A stretch of DNA of 64,000 nt from Colwellia sp. (GCA_013215385.1 JABSOY010000006.1:62001-126000), one strand, 5' to 3'. Numbered from the stretch's first letter, positions 18,140 to 29,822 are shown. Notes: generated by a model not told the origin, from the letters alone. Translations and numbers: made by a program.

Positions 18140-18900
18140 TGAGTTATTCTTCAGCAAGTAGTTACACTTTATTTGATCATTTACTCGAATTACGCAGTCG
18201 TTTATTAAACGTGGTGGTGGGAGTATTAGTTGTTTTTTTATGTTTATTTTATTTCGCTAATGAAATTTATGAATATGTCTCTAAGCCTTTAATGGCAACT
18301 TTACCTGAAGGTGGGCAAATGATTGCAACGGATGTCGCATCATCATTCTTTGCCCCTTTCAAATTGACCATGGTGCTTTCTATTTTCCTCGCCATGCCTT
18401 TCATTCTTTATCAAATTTGGGCCTTTATAGCACCTGGGCTGTATAAAAATGAAAAACGCTTAGTTATCCCACTTATGTTTGGTAGTACCTTGTTGTTTTA
18501 TGGTGGTATCGCTTTTGTGTATTATGTGGTTTTTCCGGTAATATTTGCTTTCTTTACCTCTGTAGCGCCTGAAGGGGTAAATATTGCTACCGACATTAGT
18601 AGTTATTTAGATTTTGTTCTAAAATTATTTTTTGCCTTTGGCGTTGTTTTTGAAATACCCATAGTCATCATTTTATTGTGTTGGACCGGCTTTACTGATC
18701 CCGCCAGTTTGCGAGCAAAAAGGCCGTATGTTGTGGTTGGAGCATTTGTCGTTGGCATGTTACTAACACCGCCAGATATTATTTCACAAACCATGTTGGC
18801 AATACCCATGTTGTTATTGTTTGAATTAGGCGTTTTTATTGCTGCCATGTACCAGAAAAAAAATGATTCAGACGAAACTGAATCTGATAAACCCGGATAG
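18139..18900 (+). CDS. tatC: Sec-independent protein translocase subunit TatC
   Basis: 253 residues. It is the six-helix inner-membrane core of the Tat receptor. It starts near [20 protein letters not shown] (the conserved cytoplasmic HLxELRxRL motif). The first-loop [17 protein letters not shown] follows, then [20 protein letters not shown]-like sequence with the conserved FxxPGL, the periplasmic VFPVIFAFF region, and the late [20 protein letters not shown] motif. A charged tail ends the protein. It lies between tatB (1-bp overlap) and tatD (3-bp gap). Confidence 0.97.
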   Translation: MSYSSASSYTLFDHLLELRSRLLNVVVGVLVVFLCLFYFANEIYEYVSKPLMATLPEGGQMIATDVASSFFAPFKLTMVLSIFLAMPFILYQIWAFIAPGLYKNEKRLVIPLMFGSTLLFYGGIAFVYYVVFPVIFAFFTSVAPEGVNIATDISSYLDFVLKLFFAFGVVFEIPIVIILLCWTGFTDPASLRAKRPYVVVGAFVVGMLLTPPDIISQTMLAIPMLLLFELGVFIAAMYQKKNDSDETESDKPG

Positions 18901-18903
18901 TAA

Positions 18904-19692
18904 ATGATAGATATTGGCGTTAATTTAACAAATGCTCGTTTTGACAAAGACCGTGATGAATTAATTTCACGAGCTAAAGCTGCTGGTATTAGTTCAATGT
19001 TAGTCACAGGAACAAGCATTGCTGAAAGCAAAAAAGCGCTTAAGCTGTCTGAAAAATATGATAACTATTTATATTCTACCGCCGGTGTTCATCCACATGA
19101 TGCTGATAATGTTAGTGATAACTACCTAAATGAAATTAGAGCATTAAGCAAAAAAAAATCGGTGAAAGCCATTGGTGAATGTGGTTTAGATTTCAATCGA
19201 AATTTTTCAGCCCCTAAACAGCAAGAAAAAGTCTTTGCAGAACAAATTGCATTAGCCGCAGAACTACAGTTACCTCTTTTTCTCCATCAACGTGATGCTT
19301 TTACTCCTTGGTTTCAATTACTCTCTCCTTATTTAACCACAATACCTGCGATGGTTTCTCATTGCTTTACCGGAAATGGTGATGAGCTAGAGCAATGTTT
19401 ATCGGCTGGAATGTATATTGGTATTACCGGTTGGGTTTGTGATGAACGACGTGGCAAGTCGCTACAAGCGCTTATTCCTTCTATTCCCTTAAATCGTTTA
19501 ATGATTGAAACCGATGCGCCATATTTAACGCCCAGAACGATTAGACCTAAACCCAAAAGTAGTCGTAATGAGCCAAGTTATTTACCATATGTAGTAGATA
19601 AACTCGCGGAACTTTATCAATGTAGCGTGCAAGATGTGATTAATGCCAGTAGTGACAATGCCCGTCGTGTTTTTCACTTGGCTGAAAAATAA
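18904..19692 (+). CDS. tatD: TatD-family metal-dependent 3'-5' DNase
   Basis: 262 residues. TatD is a TIM-barrel metal-dependent nuclease that acts on single-stranded DNA and RNA. It is not needed for Tat transport despite its position. It begins MIDIGVNLTNARFDKDRDEL. The usual first metal motif, normally DxHxH-like, is DIGVNL here, as in E. coli TatD itself. AIGECGLDFNRNF, PLFLHQRDAF, SHCFTGN and the C-terminal IETDAPYLTPR are all present. Its stop overlaps the next gene's ATG by one base. Confidence 0.95.
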   Translation: MIDIGVNLTNARFDKDRDELISRAKAAGISSMLVTGTSIAESKKALKLSEKYDNYLYSTAGVHPHDADNVSDNYLNEIRALSKKKSVKAIGECGLDFNRNFSAPKQQEKVFAEQIALAAELQLPLFLHQRDAFTPWFQLLSPYLTTIPAMVSHCFTGNGDELEQCLSAGMYIGITGWVCDERRGKSLQALIPSIPLNRLMIETDAPYLTPRTIRPKPKSSRNEPSYLPYVVDKLAELYQCSVQDVINASSDNARRVFHLAEK

Positions 19693-20507
19693 TGATCATG
19701 CTATTTAACCGCTCAATTTCTTATCTTTTTATTATTGCGATTTGTAGTGTGTTATTAAGTTTACTTAGTGTAGTTATACAGTTTACATGGTTGGTTTTAT
19801 CGCTATTTATTTTATCGCTTTTGCTGGTGTTTTTGATCTACCGAAAAGAATATCGAGATGAGAGTAATAAGACTATTAGCCCAGATGTCGAACAAGATGA
19901 ATTAGAAAGTAAGGTGCAAGAGCGTACTTTAGAGCTAAATATTGCCCTGCAAGAACTTGAAGAAGTAAATAAAGAATTACAAGAAAAAAACACTTTAGAC
20001 GAGCTTACCGGCTTATATAACCGTCGTCATTATGATCAAAAAATTCTTGCCGAATACCGCCGTAGTCGCCGTAATTTAACTCCTTTAAGTTTAGTCGTCA
20101 TTGATATCGATCATTTTAAACAGGTTAATGATAATTACGGTCACTTAGCGGGTGACGCATGTTTAGTTGTGGTCGCAACCTGTATTAAGCAATGTTTACG
20201 ACGCAGTGCCGACATTGGTTGTCGCTATGGTGGTGAGGAGTTTTGCCTAATATTGCCGGAAACCGATAGCGAAGGTGCGTTAGCACTCGCAGAAGAATTA
20301 AGAGAAAGTATTGAGACATGCCATGCTAATTATAATGGTATCGATATAAGCTTAACCATTAGTTGCGGGTCGAGTACTTATCAACAACAAAAACATGTCA
20401 AACCCGAGCACTTATTTGCGGTGGCAGATCAAGCGCTTTATCAAGCAAAAAATAATGGTCGAAACCAAGTACAACAACAAAAATTTCCAGCAATTGACGC
20501 TGATTAA
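19692..20507 (+). CDS. membrane-anchored GGDEF diguanylate cyclase
   Basis: 271 residues. Two closely spaced N-terminal membrane helices (about 8-30 and 32-50) leave almost no periplasmic loop. A short coiled coil (about 70-98) leads to a complete GGDEF domain (about 100-265). Active-site GGEEF is intact (RYGGEEFCLILP), the metal motif VIDIDHFKQVNDNYGH is complete, and an RSAD I-site precedes the active site by the normal spacing, so product inhibition is expected. The ATG overlaps the tatD stop (TAATGA), placing this enzyme in the tat operon and before hemB. Why it sits there is unclear. Confidence 0.93.
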   Translation: MIMLFNRSISYLFIIAICSVLLSLLSVVIQFTWLVLSLFILSLLLVFLIYRKEYRDESNKTISPDVEQDELESKVQERTLELNIALQELEEVNKELQEKNTLDELTGLYNRRHYDQKILAEYRRSRRNLTPLSLVVIDIDHFKQVNDNYGHLAGDACLVVVATCIKQCLRRSADIGCRYGGEEFCLILPETDSEGALALAEELRESIETCHANYNGIDISLTISCGSSTYQQQKHVKPEHLFAVADQALYQAKNNGRNQVQQQKFPAIDAD

Positions 20508-20530
20508 TTCCCGTTAATTTAATCCCTTAA

Positions 20531-21568
<1,038 letters not shown>

Positions 21569-21599
21569 CGTACTAGAAAATTATATAGCCGCACGTCTT

Positions 21600-21633
21600 A
21601 TTCTATCAGTTAAGGATTATTAGCTGATAGAAT
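21600..21633 (+). terminator. hairpin after hemB
   Basis: Perfect 10-bp stem ATTCTATCAG (21600-21609) with CTGATAGAAT (21624-21633) and a 14-nt loop, 31 bp past the hemB stop. The T tract is poor (GTCCTTCC, then ATTTATTTTTAT further on), so termination here is plausible but not certain. Confidence 0.55.
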
Positions 21634-21665
21634 GTCCTTCCTAAATTTATTTTTATCGAGCATTA

Positions 21666-22517
21666 ATGCCCAGCCCAAAACAGTCACTCTTCTCACTGCA
21701 TAGCGCTGTTTTACTCTTTGCCTTTTCGGGATTGTTTGCTAAATGGTTAAATATGCCGGCAAGTCATATTGTATTTGGTCGTGCATTTTTTGCTGCCATT
21801 GCTATCGCTCTCTTTGTTGTGGTGATAAAAAAGCAATCTTTAAAAATTGAAAAGTCATTATTATTACCACTCTCATTTACCGGGCTTATTTTAGCTTTTC
21901 ATTGGGGCAGCTTCTTTTATGCTATTCAAGTTTCGAGTGTCGCTATTGGTTTAATCACTTTTGCGAGTTTTCCTGTATTTGTTAGTTTTTTAGAGCCGCT
22001 TTTGTTCAAAGAGAAGTTTCATTATCAAGCACTTATACAGGCACTATTAACGATTATTGGTATTTTATTTATTTTACCCTTAGATAACTTGAGTGCCGGC
22101 GATGTTGATGGTGTAACTTGGGGAATGGTATCAGCGTTAACTTTTGCTTTACTCACTTTGCTTAATAGAAAGTTTGTCGCTAAAACATCAGCGAAGAAAG
22201 TCGCATTTTATCAAAATACATGCGCAACATTATGTTTATTGCCCATCGTTTTTTTATACCCGATCACCATTTCATTTCAACAGGTGTCGGTATTGATTAT
22301 TTTAGGCGTCGTTTTTACTGCGCTAGCGCATACCTTATTTAATCATTCCTTAAAAGTTATTAAGGCGCATACAGCCAGTATTGCGATAAGTTTAGAGCCA
22401 ATTTATGGCTCAATAGCGGCGTATTTTCTTTTAGGTGAACATATAACTTTGATGATGATCATTGGTGGCACTATTGTTATTTTTACTAATATCTGGGCAA
22501 CACGAGCGAATCATTAA
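21666..22517 (+). CDS. DMT-superfamily (EamA) transporter
   Basis: 283 residues with about ten hydrophobic helices in two EamA repeats (about 8-135 and 150-280), a drug/metabolite-type inner-membrane transporter. Typical features are the LFAFSGLFAKWLN helix near the start, the helix-3 SFFYAIQVSSVAIGLITFASFPVFV, and the second-repeat HTLFNHSLKVIKAHTASIAISLEPIYGSIAAYFLLGE. The exported substrate cannot be assigned. Small metabolites or amino acids are usual. The 3' end overlaps the convergent ppx/gppA gene by 4 bp. Confidence 0.9.
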   Translation: MPSPKQSLFSLHSAVLLFAFSGLFAKWLNMPASHIVFGRAFFAAIAIALFVVVIKKQSLKIEKSLLLPLSFTGLILAFHWGSFFYAIQVSSVAIGLITFASFPVFVSFLEPLLFKEKFHYQALIQALLTIIGILFILPLDNLSAGDVDGVTWGMVSALTFALLTLLNRKFVAKTSAKKVAFYQNTCATLCLLPIVFLYPITISFQQVSVLIILGVVFTALAHTLFNHSLKVIKAHTASIAISLEPIYGSIAAYFLLGEHITLMMIIGGTIVIFTNIWATRANH

Positions 22518-24049
22518 GGGTTGTTCTGTGTTTGACAATAGATATTAAGTGATAAATTAATTTGTGCTAAATGGGTGTTTTCTTGCAACAGTTCGTCAGC
22601 AATAAGCGGGTGCTGAGCGAGCCATTCTGTTGGTAGGCATAAGTTAATAACTTCAGTCTCTTTACCTTTCACAATCGTCGTTTGATAGTCAGGTAAAGCA
22701 TCATCTTTACGGCGACGACATAAAATGACTGCTAAGCGTAAAATAGCTAATAAATAACTCACTTGTTTGACACTGGTTACGGTTTGTTTTTGCAAGGGGC
22801 TTAGATCTATTTTACCTTTATAGAGTAAAACTAAAGCGACTAATAACTGACGCTCTGCTTGGTTAAATCCGGGTAAATCGGCATGTTGTAAAATATAAGC
22901 ACCATGTTGTTGGTGTTGTTTAAACTCCAATAACAAACCTATTTCATGTAGGTCACAAGCGGCATTTAATAATGCTAAATTGTTGTCCTCATCTAATGAC
23001 CAATATTCTTTATAAATATGAAATAAACTAGCCGCTTGCTTTTTAATACGTTTAGCGTGTTTGCTATCAATATGAAACTTTTCAGTTAATGAACTAATCG
23101 TACTTTGGCGAATATTGATATCAGTAATTTCAGGCAACATCTTATAAAGTAAACCTTCACGTAAAGCACCACTTGATAACTGAATTTTTTGAATTGAAAA
23201 GCTTTCAAATAAAGCGATTAAAATAGCTAAACCACTGGCAATAACGGGAGCTCGATCACTTGCGAGGCCAGCAATGTTTATCTCAGCTATAGTTTTACAA
23301 GCGATAAGTTGTTGTTGAATTTCTTGTAAGTAGGCTAAGTCGATACCAGAGGTTTGATGAGTAAAAGTTTGAATTTCACTTAATGCCTGCATAGTGCCAG
23401 AGCCACTTAATACTAGTTTCCAGCCAGTTTTTTTGTAACGCTTTACTAAAGGGCTTATGACTTTTGTTGCCCCCGCGATCGCTTGAGAAAAGTGTTCAGT
23501 TGTTAAAGTATCATCAGAAAAATAAAGTCTATTGAAGGTAACACAACCAATATCTAAACTTTCAACTTGCTTGGTAACAAAACCATCACCTAAAATAAGT
23601 TCAGTACTGGCGCCACCAATATCTATAACAAAACGCTGTTTAGCACCACAACTGGTATGAGCAACACCTAAATAAATATATTCTGCTTCTTGCTTGCCGC
23701 TTAACAAGTTTATTTTTTGCCCTAAAATTTTATTCGCTGGTAATAGAAATTCATTACGATTAGTTGCTATACGTAATGTCGCGGTGGCAACGATACGAAC
23801 ATTTTTTGGAGGAATATCTTGTAGGCGCTCAGCAAAAAAACTTAAACATTCAAGACCACGAGCAATGGCGGATGTACTGAGTTGATTGTGTGAATCTAAA
23901 CCGGAAGCTAAGCGTACTTTACGTTTAACTTTATCAACGACTTGCACACTGTTGGCAAGTTGACGGGTGATCAGCATATGAAAGCTGTTAGAACCTAAAT
24001 CGATCACCGCATATAGAGGTGTTGAATTCTCTTTATGGGTGACCGTCAT
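22514..24049 (-). CDS. gppA: Ppx/GppA phosphatase (guanosine pentaphosphatase/exopolyphosphatase)
   Basis: 511 residues. The family removes terminal phosphate from polyphosphate or converts pppGpp to ppGpp. The N-terminal ASKHA-fold domain has AVIDLGSNSFHMLI, followed by VATATLRIATN, GKQEAEYIYLGV and FVIDIGGASTELILG. An HD-like C-terminal helical domain (about 310-510) follows. Homology alone does not separate Ppx from GppA. I favour GppA because it sits immediately downstream of rhlB, next to trxA and rho, as in E. coli. It is separated from rhlB by only 6 bp and is presumably co-transcribed. Confidence 0.9.
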   Translation of the reverse strand: MTVTHKENSTPLYAVIDLGSNSFHMLITRQLANSVQVVDKVKRKVRLASGLDSHNQLSTSAIARGLECLSFFAERLQDIPPKNVRIVATATLRIATNRNEFLLPANKILGQKINLLSGKQEAEYIYLGVAHTSCGAKQRFVIDIGGASTELILGDGFVTKQVESLDIGCVTFNRLYFSDDTLTTEHFSQAIAGATKVISPLVKRYKKTGWKLVLSGSGTMQALSEIQTFTHQTSGIDLAYLQEIQQQLIACKTIAEINIAGLASDRAPVIASGLAILIALFESFSIQKIQLSSGALREGLLYKMLPEITDINIRQSTISSLTEKFHIDSKHAKRIKKQAASLFHIYKEYWSLDEDNNLALLNAACDLHEIGLLLEFKQHQQHGAYILQHADLPGFNQAERQLLVALVLLYKGKIDLSPLQKQTVTSVKQVSYLLAILRLAVILCRRRKDDALPDYQTTIVKGKETEVINLCLPTEWLAQHPLIADELLQENTHLAQINLSLNIYCQTQNNP

Positions 24050-24055
24050 CGTAAT

Positions 24056-25318
24056 TTAGTACCTACGTTGGCGATTTCCGCCGGTTCTACCGCGGTTTTG
24101 TCCACCTGTGTTAGGCTTATGGCGACGTTGAGGCGGTCTCGGTGTTGGTAAGTCTGTTAACAATGCATCGTGATCATATTTACTTACGGGTAACGAGTGC
24201 TCAATATAAGTTTCGATACCTGGTAAATTAAAAACATAACCTTCACAAGCAAAACTAATTGCATGTCCGGTAGCTCCAGCGCGGCCTGTTCTGCCGATAC
24301 GATGTACATAATCTTCACAGTCGTCAGGTAAGTCGTAGTTAAATACATGGCTAACGCTAGGAATATGTAAACCACGAGCGGCAACATCGGTGGCAACTAA
24401 TACGTCTAGTTCACCGGCTGAAAACTGTTCAAGAATTTTTAAACGTTTCTTTTGTGGAACATCGCCAGTTAATAAACCAACGCGAATTTTGTCTATTGCT
24501 AAGTGTGAATAAACTTTTTCACAAACATGTTTAGTATTAGCAAAAATAATGGCTTTTTCTGGCCAGTCTTCTTCAATTAACGTTTGTAATAACGCCATTT
24601 TATCTTCGTTTGAAGGATAAAATAACTCTTCTGAAATACGAATGTTCGTTTTTTGGTCCGGTTCAATTTCAACACTTTCTGGGTCATTCATGTGTTCAAA
24701 AGCCAGCTCTTTAACACGGAATGACAATGTCGCTGAGAATAACATACTTAAACGAGCTGTAGCTGCAGGCATACGATCGAACATATAGCGAATGTCTTTA
24801 ATGAAACCTAAATCGAACATGCGATCCGCTTCATCAAGTACAACAGCTTCAATATTGTTTAAGTTGTAGATACCTTGTTTCATGTAATCAAGTAAGCGTC
24901 CACAGGTTCCAATAAGAATATCAACACCAGCTTCAAGCTCTAAACGTTGGCTTTCATAACCTTCGCCGCCATAAACAACACCTAAACGTAGTCCAGTGCT
25001 TTTAGCCATTTCAAGAGCGTCACGATGAATTTGTACTGCTAATTCTCGCGTTGGAGCCATGATAAGAGCACGCGGTTGGTTATGCTTTGGCGCTGGTTTT
25101 TGTAATAAGTGATGAAAGGTTGCGGCTAAAAAGGCGATTGTTTTACCTTCGCCCGTTTGAGCCTGACCTGCAATATCAGTACCTTTCAATAGAATGGGCA
25201 AAGATTGCTCTTGAATTGAGGTGCAATACTCAAAGCCCATAGCGTCAAGACCTGCGACAACTCTTGTGTCGAGGTTAAGTTCAGAGAACTTAGTTTCAGT
25301 TAAGTGTGATTTTTTCAT
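24056..25318 (-). CDS. rhlB: ATP-dependent RNA helicase RhlB
   Basis: About 420 residues. RhlB is the DEAD-box helicase of the RNA degradosome, where it unwinds RNA for PNPase and RNase E. Visible motifs are the Q motif ([11 protein letters not shown]), Walker [30 protein letters not shown] (DEAD), SAT (FSATLSF), and [12 protein letters not shown] and [10 protein letters not shown] in domain 2. A basic RGG-like tail ([20 protein letters not shown]) ends the protein. I prefer the ATG at 25318 ([15 protein letters not shown]), which matches the family N-terminus. ATG 25324 is 2 codons upstream. It is divergent from trxA. Confidence 0.95.
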   Translation of the reverse strand: MKKSHLTETKFSELNLDTRVVAGLDAMGFEYCTSIQEQSLPILLKGTDIAGQAQTGEGKTIAFLAATFHHLLQKPAPKHNQPRALIMAPTRELAVQIHRDALEMAKSTGLRLGVVYGGEGYESQRLELEAGVDILIGTCGRLLDYMKQGIYNLNNIEAVVLDEADRMFDLGFIKDIRYMFDRMPAATARLSMLFSATLSFRVKELAFEHMNDPESVEIEPDQKTNIRISEELFYPSNEDKMALLQTLIEEDWPEKAIIFANTKHVCEKVYSHLAIDKIRVGLLTGDVPQKKRLKILEQFSAGELDVLVATDVAARGLHIPSVSHVFNYDLPDDCEDYVHRIGRTGRAGATGHAISFACEGYVFNLPGIETYIEHSLPVSKYDHDALLTDLPTPRPPQRRHKPNTGGQNRGRTGGNRQRRY

Positions 25319-25493
25319 GCGCACAGCTTAACAGGTTATATAGCTAATAAAAATGGCATTGGTTAATTGCACTAGTAAATACTTTATTGAATGTATAAAT
25401 AGCGAACCGTTATAAGATCAAAGTTGGTAATTAATAATGTTAGCGTTATAATCGTCGTCAATTGGCATAATGCCACCATTAACGGAGATAGAA

Positions 25494-25820
25494 ATGAGCG
25501 ATAAAATTGTTCAGTTAACAGACGACAGTTTTGATACTGACGTAATTGCCGCTTCAGGCCTTGTATTAGTTGATTTTTGGGCTGAATGGTGTGGTCCTTG
25601 TAAAATGATTGCACCTTTATTAAATGATGTTGCTGAAGAATATGCAGGTAAGTTAACTGTTGGTAAATTAAATATTGACCAAAATTCAGTTACGCCACCT
25701 AAATTTGGTATTCGTGGCATTCCTACTTTATTATTATTTAAAGATGGTGCAGTCGCTGATACTAAAGTTGGCGCATTATCGAAAACTCAGTTAAAAGAGT
25801 TTATTGATAAAAACTTATAA
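25494..25820 (+). CDS. trxA: thioredoxin 1
   Basis: 108 residues, the standard TrxA length. It is the cytoplasmic dithiol reductant for ribonucleotide reductase, methionine sulfoxide reductase and others. The active site WAEWCGPCK is at about residues 29-37 and the cis-proline lies in [11 protein letters not shown]. The ATG at 25494 ([10 protein letters not shown]) has GGAG at 25483-25486. An upstream in-frame ATG at 25470 would add an unusual MPPLTEIE leader and is rejected. A strong terminator follows, so trxA is separated from rho. Confidence 0.98.
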   Translation: MSDKIVQLTDDSFDTDVIAASGLVLVDFWAEWCGPCKMIAPLLNDVAEEYAGKLTVGKLNIDQNSVTPPKFGIRGIPTLLLFKDGAVADTKVGALSKTQLKEFIDKNL

Positions 25821-25829
25821 GTTATTGAG

Positions 25830-25858
25830 AAAAAGGTTCGTATTTACGGACCTTTTTT
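25830..25858 (+). terminator. Rho-independent terminator of trxA
   Basis: 11-bp stem AAAAAGGTTCG (25830-25840), loop TATTTA, stem CGGACCTTTTT (25847-25857, one G-T pair), and a T run to 25858. It lies 10 bp past the trxA stop. Confidence 0.93.
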
Positions 25859-26020
25859 GTATTTATCGGTAAATAAAGACAAAGAAAGCCATAGATCAAA
25901 GTTTGATCCTTTACCTGATTAAATTTTAGTGCTAAGTTTAGCTTTCAAAGTAAAGACATTTCAAAAACTAAACTCCAATTCAATAATGCCAACAGGCAAA
26001 ACACTTCAAGAACCCCCACT

Positions 26021-27280
26021 ATGAATCTGATCGAACTTAAAGAAAAATCTATTAGCGAGCTTATTGCTCTCGCCGCGTCTATGAAGCTTGATAACTTAGG
26101 CCGAAACCGTAAACAAGACATTATTTTTGCTATTTTAAATGCCCATGCAGAAGGTAATAATGACATTTTTGGTGGCGGTGTTTTAGAAATTTTACAAGAT
26201 GGCTTTGGTTTCTTACGTTCTTCGGATTCATCTTACTTAGCGGGACCCGATGATATTTATGTATCTCCTAGCCAAATTCGTCGTTTTAGTATGCGTACCG
26301 GTGATACGATTCATGGAAAAATTCGTCCACCTAAAAAAGGTGAGCGTTATTTTGCATTATTGAAAGTAGCCGAAGTTAACTTTGACAAACCAGAAAATGT
26401 TCGCAATAAAATACTATTTGAAAACTTAACACCGATTCATCCTGATGAACGTTTAATCATGGAACGTGGTAATGGCTCAACTGAAGATATTACTGCTCGT
26501 GTTTTAGATTTAGCCTCGCCGATTGGTAAAGGGCAACGTGGTTTAATTGTTGCACCGCCAAAAGCTGGTAAAACATTATTGCTACAAAATATTGCACAAA
26601 GCATTGCTCATAATCACCCTGAAGCCGAGTTGATGGTGCTACTTATCGATGAGCGCCCGGAAGAAGTTACAGAAATGCAACGCTTAGTAAAAGGCGAAGT
26701 TATTGCATCAACGTTTGATGAGCCAGCTAATCGTCATGTTCAAGTGGCTGAAATGGTTATTGAAAAAGCAAAACGTTTAGTTGAACACAAAAAAGATGTG
26801 GTTATTTTATTAGATTCAATCACACGCTTAGCTCGAGCATATAATACAGTTATCCCATCATCAGGTAAGATTCTTACTGGTGGTGTTGATGCAAACGCTT
26901 TACATCGGCCAAAACGATTTTTTGGGGCAGCACGTAATATTGAGCACGGTGGTAGCTTAACTATTATCGCTACAGCTTTAGTAGAAACTGGCTCTAAAAT
27001 GGACGAAGTTATTTACGAAGAATTTAAAGGTACCGGTAACATGGAATTACACCTTTCTCGTAAAGTATCTGAAAAACGTGTTTTCCCTGCTATTAACATC
27101 AACCGCAGTGGTACTCGTCGCGAAGAACTCATTACTAAAACTGATGAGCTACAAAAAATGTGGATCTTACGTAAAATCGTTCATGAAATGGATGAAGTAG
27201 GTGCCATTGAATTCCTTATTGATAAATTAGCGATGACTAAAACCAATAATGAATTTTTTGATTCTATGAAACGTAAATAG
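26021..27280 (+). CDS. rho: transcription termination factor Rho
   Basis: 419 residues, the same length as E. coli Rho. It is a hexameric RNA-dependent ATPase that binds C-rich nascent RNA and terminates transcription. The N-terminal helical domain ([15 protein letters not shown]) is followed by the RNA-binding cold-shock-like fold with [22 protein letters not shown]. The ATPase has P-loop [12 protein letters not shown] and Walker [17 protein letters not shown], plus the Q/R-loop regions and [15 protein letters not shown]. The 5' region between the trxA terminator and the start is 160 bp and may carry autoregulation, which is not visible by eye. Confidence 0.98.
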   Translation: MNLIELKEKSISELIALAASMKLDNLGRNRKQDIIFAILNAHAEGNNDIFGGGVLEILQDGFGFLRSSDSSYLAGPDDIYVSPSQIRRFSMRTGDTIHGKIRPPKKGERYFALLKVAEVNFDKPENVRNKILFENLTPIHPDERLIMERGNGSTEDITARVLDLASPIGKGQRGLIVAPPKAGKTLLLQNIAQSIAHNHPEAELMVLLIDERPEEVTEMQRLVKGEVIASTFDEPANRHVQVAEMVIEKAKRLVEHKKDVVILLDSITRLARAYNTVIPSSGKILTGGVDANALHRPKRFFGAARNIEHGGSLTIIATALVETGSKMDEVIYEEFKGTGNMELHLSRKVSEKRVFPAININRSGTRREELITKTDELQKMWILRKIVHEMDEVGAIEFLIDKLAMTKTNNEFFDSMKRK

Positions 27281-27337
27281 TTTATTGGTCGCTCATTCAC
27301 ATCCATGTGATTGCGACATACCGTACATCCTGTACAT

Positions 27338-27370
27338 AACGCCAGCGTTAGTAATAACGGCTGGCGTTTT
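27338..27370 (+). terminator. Rho-independent terminator after rho
   Basis: Long hairpin: AACGCCAG plus CGTTA, GTAA loop, TAACG, one bulged G, CTGGCGTT (27338-27368), then a short T run to 27370. Two shorter palindromes, TCACATCCATGTGA and GTACATCCTGTAC, lie just upstream between the rho stop and this hairpin. Confidence 0.85.
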
Positions 27371-27418
27371 TGCTTAGAAAACTTAGAAAATTATTAAGCC
27401 AGCAAGTGATTAATATTT

Positions 27419-28936
27419 ATGAAATATAGTGATTTAAGAGATTTTATAAAACAGCTAGAAAAAATAGGTCAACTCAAACGTATCTCTCAACCTATTTCAA
27501 CTGATTTAACTATGACCGAAATTAGCGATCGTACCCTACGTGCTGAAGGTCCTGCATTATTATTTGAAAACCCGACAGATAAAGACGGTGTTCCATACGG
27601 GATGCCGGTCTTAACCAACTTGTTTGGAACGCCTGATCGGGTTGCATTGGCTATGGGCCAAAAAAATGTTCATGCATTGCGCGATGTTGGTAAATTATTA
27701 GCTATGCTGAAAGAGCCAGAGCCGCCGACAGGTTTTCGTGACGCGTTAAGTAAAATACCTATATATAAGCAAGTATTGAATATGCCGGTAAAAGTGATTA
27801 AAAAGCCACTTTGTCAGCAAGAAATCATTTCGGGGGATGACGTCGACTTAACTAAGTTACCTATTCAGAAGTGTTGGCCAGGCGACGTCGCGCCATTAAT
27901 CACTTGGGGATTAACGGTAACTCGCGGCCCTCATAAAGCACGCCAAAATTTAGGTATTTATCGTCAACAACTGATCAGTAAAAATAAAATTATTATGCGT
28001 TGGTTATCACATCGAGGTGGTGCGCTAGATTTTCAAGAATTTAAAAAAACAAATCCAGGTGAAAAATATCCTGTCTCTGTTGCTTTAGGCGCGGATCCTG
28101 CAACTATTTTAGGCGCGGTAACACCGGTACCTGATACATTATCAGAATATGCGTTCGCTGGTTTATTACGTGGCGCTAAAACGGAAGTCGCAAAATGTAT
28201 TAGTAACGATTTAGAAGTGCCTGCCACGGCAGAGATTATTCTTGAAGGTTATTTAGATCCTAACGAAGTTGCTCCAGAAGGCCCATATGGAGATCACACC
28301 GGTTATTATAATGAAGTAGATGACTTTCCTGTGATGACAGTGACTCATATTACCCATCGTAAAGATCCTATTTATCACAGTACATATACTGGCCGTCCGC
28401 CTGATGAGCCAGCCATTTTAGGTGTGGCACTAAACGAAGTATTTGTGCCTATTCTACAGAAGCAATTCCCTGAAATTCAAGATTTCTATTTACCACCAGA
28501 AGGTTGTTCATATCGTTTAGCGATTGTAACGATTAAAAAACAATATGCCGGACATGCAAAAATGGTAATGATGGGGGTTTGGTCGTTTCTACGTCAGTTC
28601 ATGTATACTAAGTTTGTCATAGTTTGTGATGATGATATTAATGCGCGAGATTGGAAAGACGTGATTTGGGCAATGACCACTCGCATGGATCCTAGTCGTG
28701 ACACGGTATTAATTGAAAATACACCGATAGACTATTTAGATTTTGCATCACCTGTTTCAGGTTTAGGTTCGAAAATGGGCATGGACGCAACGAATAAATG
28801 GCCGGGTGAGACTAATCGCGAATGGGGCGAACCTATTGTGATGACAGAAGAAATTAAAACAGATGTTGATAAAATGTGGGATGAACTCAATATTTTTTCA
28901 GCAAAGGAAGAAAAAGTAGACGTTACAAAAGCGTAG
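27419..28936 (+). CDS. ubiD: 4-hydroxy-3-polyprenylbenzoate decarboxylase UbiD
   Basis: 505 residues. It decarboxylates octaprenyl-hydroxybenzoate in ubiquinone synthesis, using the prenylated FMN made by UbiX. It starts [19 protein letters not shown]. Family motifs include the middle domain [20 protein letters not shown]-like region, [28 protein letters not shown] (with catalytic Glu nearby) and the C-terminal [20 protein letters not shown]. It is followed by fre, as in E. coli, with a 67-bp gap. No abnormality is seen. Confidence 0.97.
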   Translation: MKYSDLRDFIKQLEKIGQLKRISQPISTDLTMTEISDRTLRAEGPALLFENPTDKDGVPYGMPVLTNLFGTPDRVALAMGQKNVHALRDVGKLLAMLKEPEPPTGFRDALSKIPIYKQVLNMPVKVIKKPLCQQEIISGDDVDLTKLPIQKCWPGDVAPLITWGLTVTRGPHKARQNLGIYRQQLISKNKIIMRWLSHRGGALDFQEFKKTNPGEKYPVSVALGADPATILGAVTPVPDTLSEYAFAGLLRGAKTEVAKCISNDLEVPATAEIILEGYLDPNEVAPEGPYGDHTGYYNEVDDFPVMTVTHITHRKDPIYHSTYTGRPPDEPAILGVALNEVFVPILQKQFPEIQDFYLPPEGCSYRLAIVTIKKQYAGHAKMVMMGVWSFLRQFMYTKFVIVCDDDINARDWKDVIWAMTTRMDPSRDTVLIENTPIDYLDFASPVSGLGSKMGMDATNKWPGETNREWGEPIVMTEEIKTDVDKMWDELNIFSAKEEKVDVTKA

Positions 28937-29003
28937 CGTTTAATAGATAAGGTTTATACCGCTTAGTATGAAGTATGCGGATAATCAATAAAGGTTCAAA
29001 GAA

Positions 29004-29699
29004 ATGAATAAAATTAACTGTCAGGTAGAATCGATAACATCACTAACAGAATTTGTTTATAAAGTGCTATTGAAGCCAAGTAAACAAGTCGATTTTGAAG
29101 CTGGGCAATACTTAAATTTTGTCATGAGTGAAGACGATAAACGTCCATTTTCAATTGCTAGTGCACCAGGTGCAGAGTCGATAGAGCTACAAATAGGTGC
29201 TTTTGGGGCTGACAGCTATCCCATGCAAGTCATCGAGCATATTAAAGCCAATAGTACCGTGACTATTGAAATGCCATTAGGTAATGCACAACTTCGCATG
29301 GCAAGCGAACGTCCATTATTGCTATTGGCAGGCGGTACAGGTTTATCTTATATTAAATCGATGTACGAACTTTTAGCTACACAAAAGTCGTCACGAAAAG
29401 TTGTTGTTTACTGGGGATTACGCGAACCAAGCGCTTGTTATGAATTAGATAAAGCGACTAAAATTATTAACAGTTTAGACAATGGTGAGTTTCATCCGGT
29501 AGTAGAAACGCCGCATGATGATTGGCAAGGACAAGTTGGTATGGTGCATAAAGTGGTTATGAACGATATTAAAAACTTGGCTGAGTATGATATCTACCTA
29601 GCGGGACGTTTTGACATGGTTGGCGCGGTACGTACTGACTTTTTAGCACAAGGGGCGTTAGTTGAACACATGTTTGCTGATGCCTTTGCATATATTTAA
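29004..29699 (+). CDS. fre: NAD(P)H-flavin reductase Fre
   Basis: 231 residues. It reduces free flavins with NAD(P)H and supplies reduced flavin for various acceptors. Ferredoxin-NADP reductase fold: the N-terminal barrel has the flavin-contacting RPFSIASAPGAE (RxxS), and the nucleotide domain has LLLLAGGTGLSYIKSM (GGTG) and VYWGLREPSACYEL. It is directly downstream of ubiD, the conserved neighbourhood. The C-terminal AYDIYLAGRFDMVGAVR-like motif and short tail are typical of Fre rather than of larger oxygenase reductases. Confidence 0.95.
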   Translation: MNKINCQVESITSLTEFVYKVLLKPSKQVDFEAGQYLNFVMSEDDKRPFSIASAPGAESIELQIGAFGADSYPMQVIEHIKANSTVTIEMPLGNAQLRMASERPLLLLAGGTGLSYIKSMYELLATQKSSRKVVVYWGLREPSACYELDKATKIINSLDNGEFHPVVETPHDDWQGQVGMVHKVVMNDIKNLAEYDIYLAGRFDMVGAVRTDFLAQGALVEHMFADAFAYI

Positions 29700-29781
29700 G
29701 ACATATTCGAAAGGCCAGTAATATTGAATGTATTGCAGAGCCTTTTGCGTGTTAACAAATTATATTGTTGTTAAAGTAACC

Positions 29782-29800
29782 AGCCATCAACCTGATGGCT
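29782..29800 (+). terminator. hairpin between fre and arfA
   Basis: 8-bp perfect stem AGCCATCA (29782-29789), loop ACC, TGATGGCT (29793-29800), followed by TGTTCATTT. It is terminator-like but T-poor, and ends only 22 nt before the arfA ATG at 29823, so it could instead be part of the arfA leader. Confidence 0.5.
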
Positions 29801-29822
29801 TGTTCATTTAAAGGGTAAAAAA

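Noticed and set aside
27298-27311. TCACATCCATGTGA after rho as a CRP site
   Set aside because: The half-sites are too close (2-bp spacer, not 6), and it lies in a row of terminator hairpins after rho.
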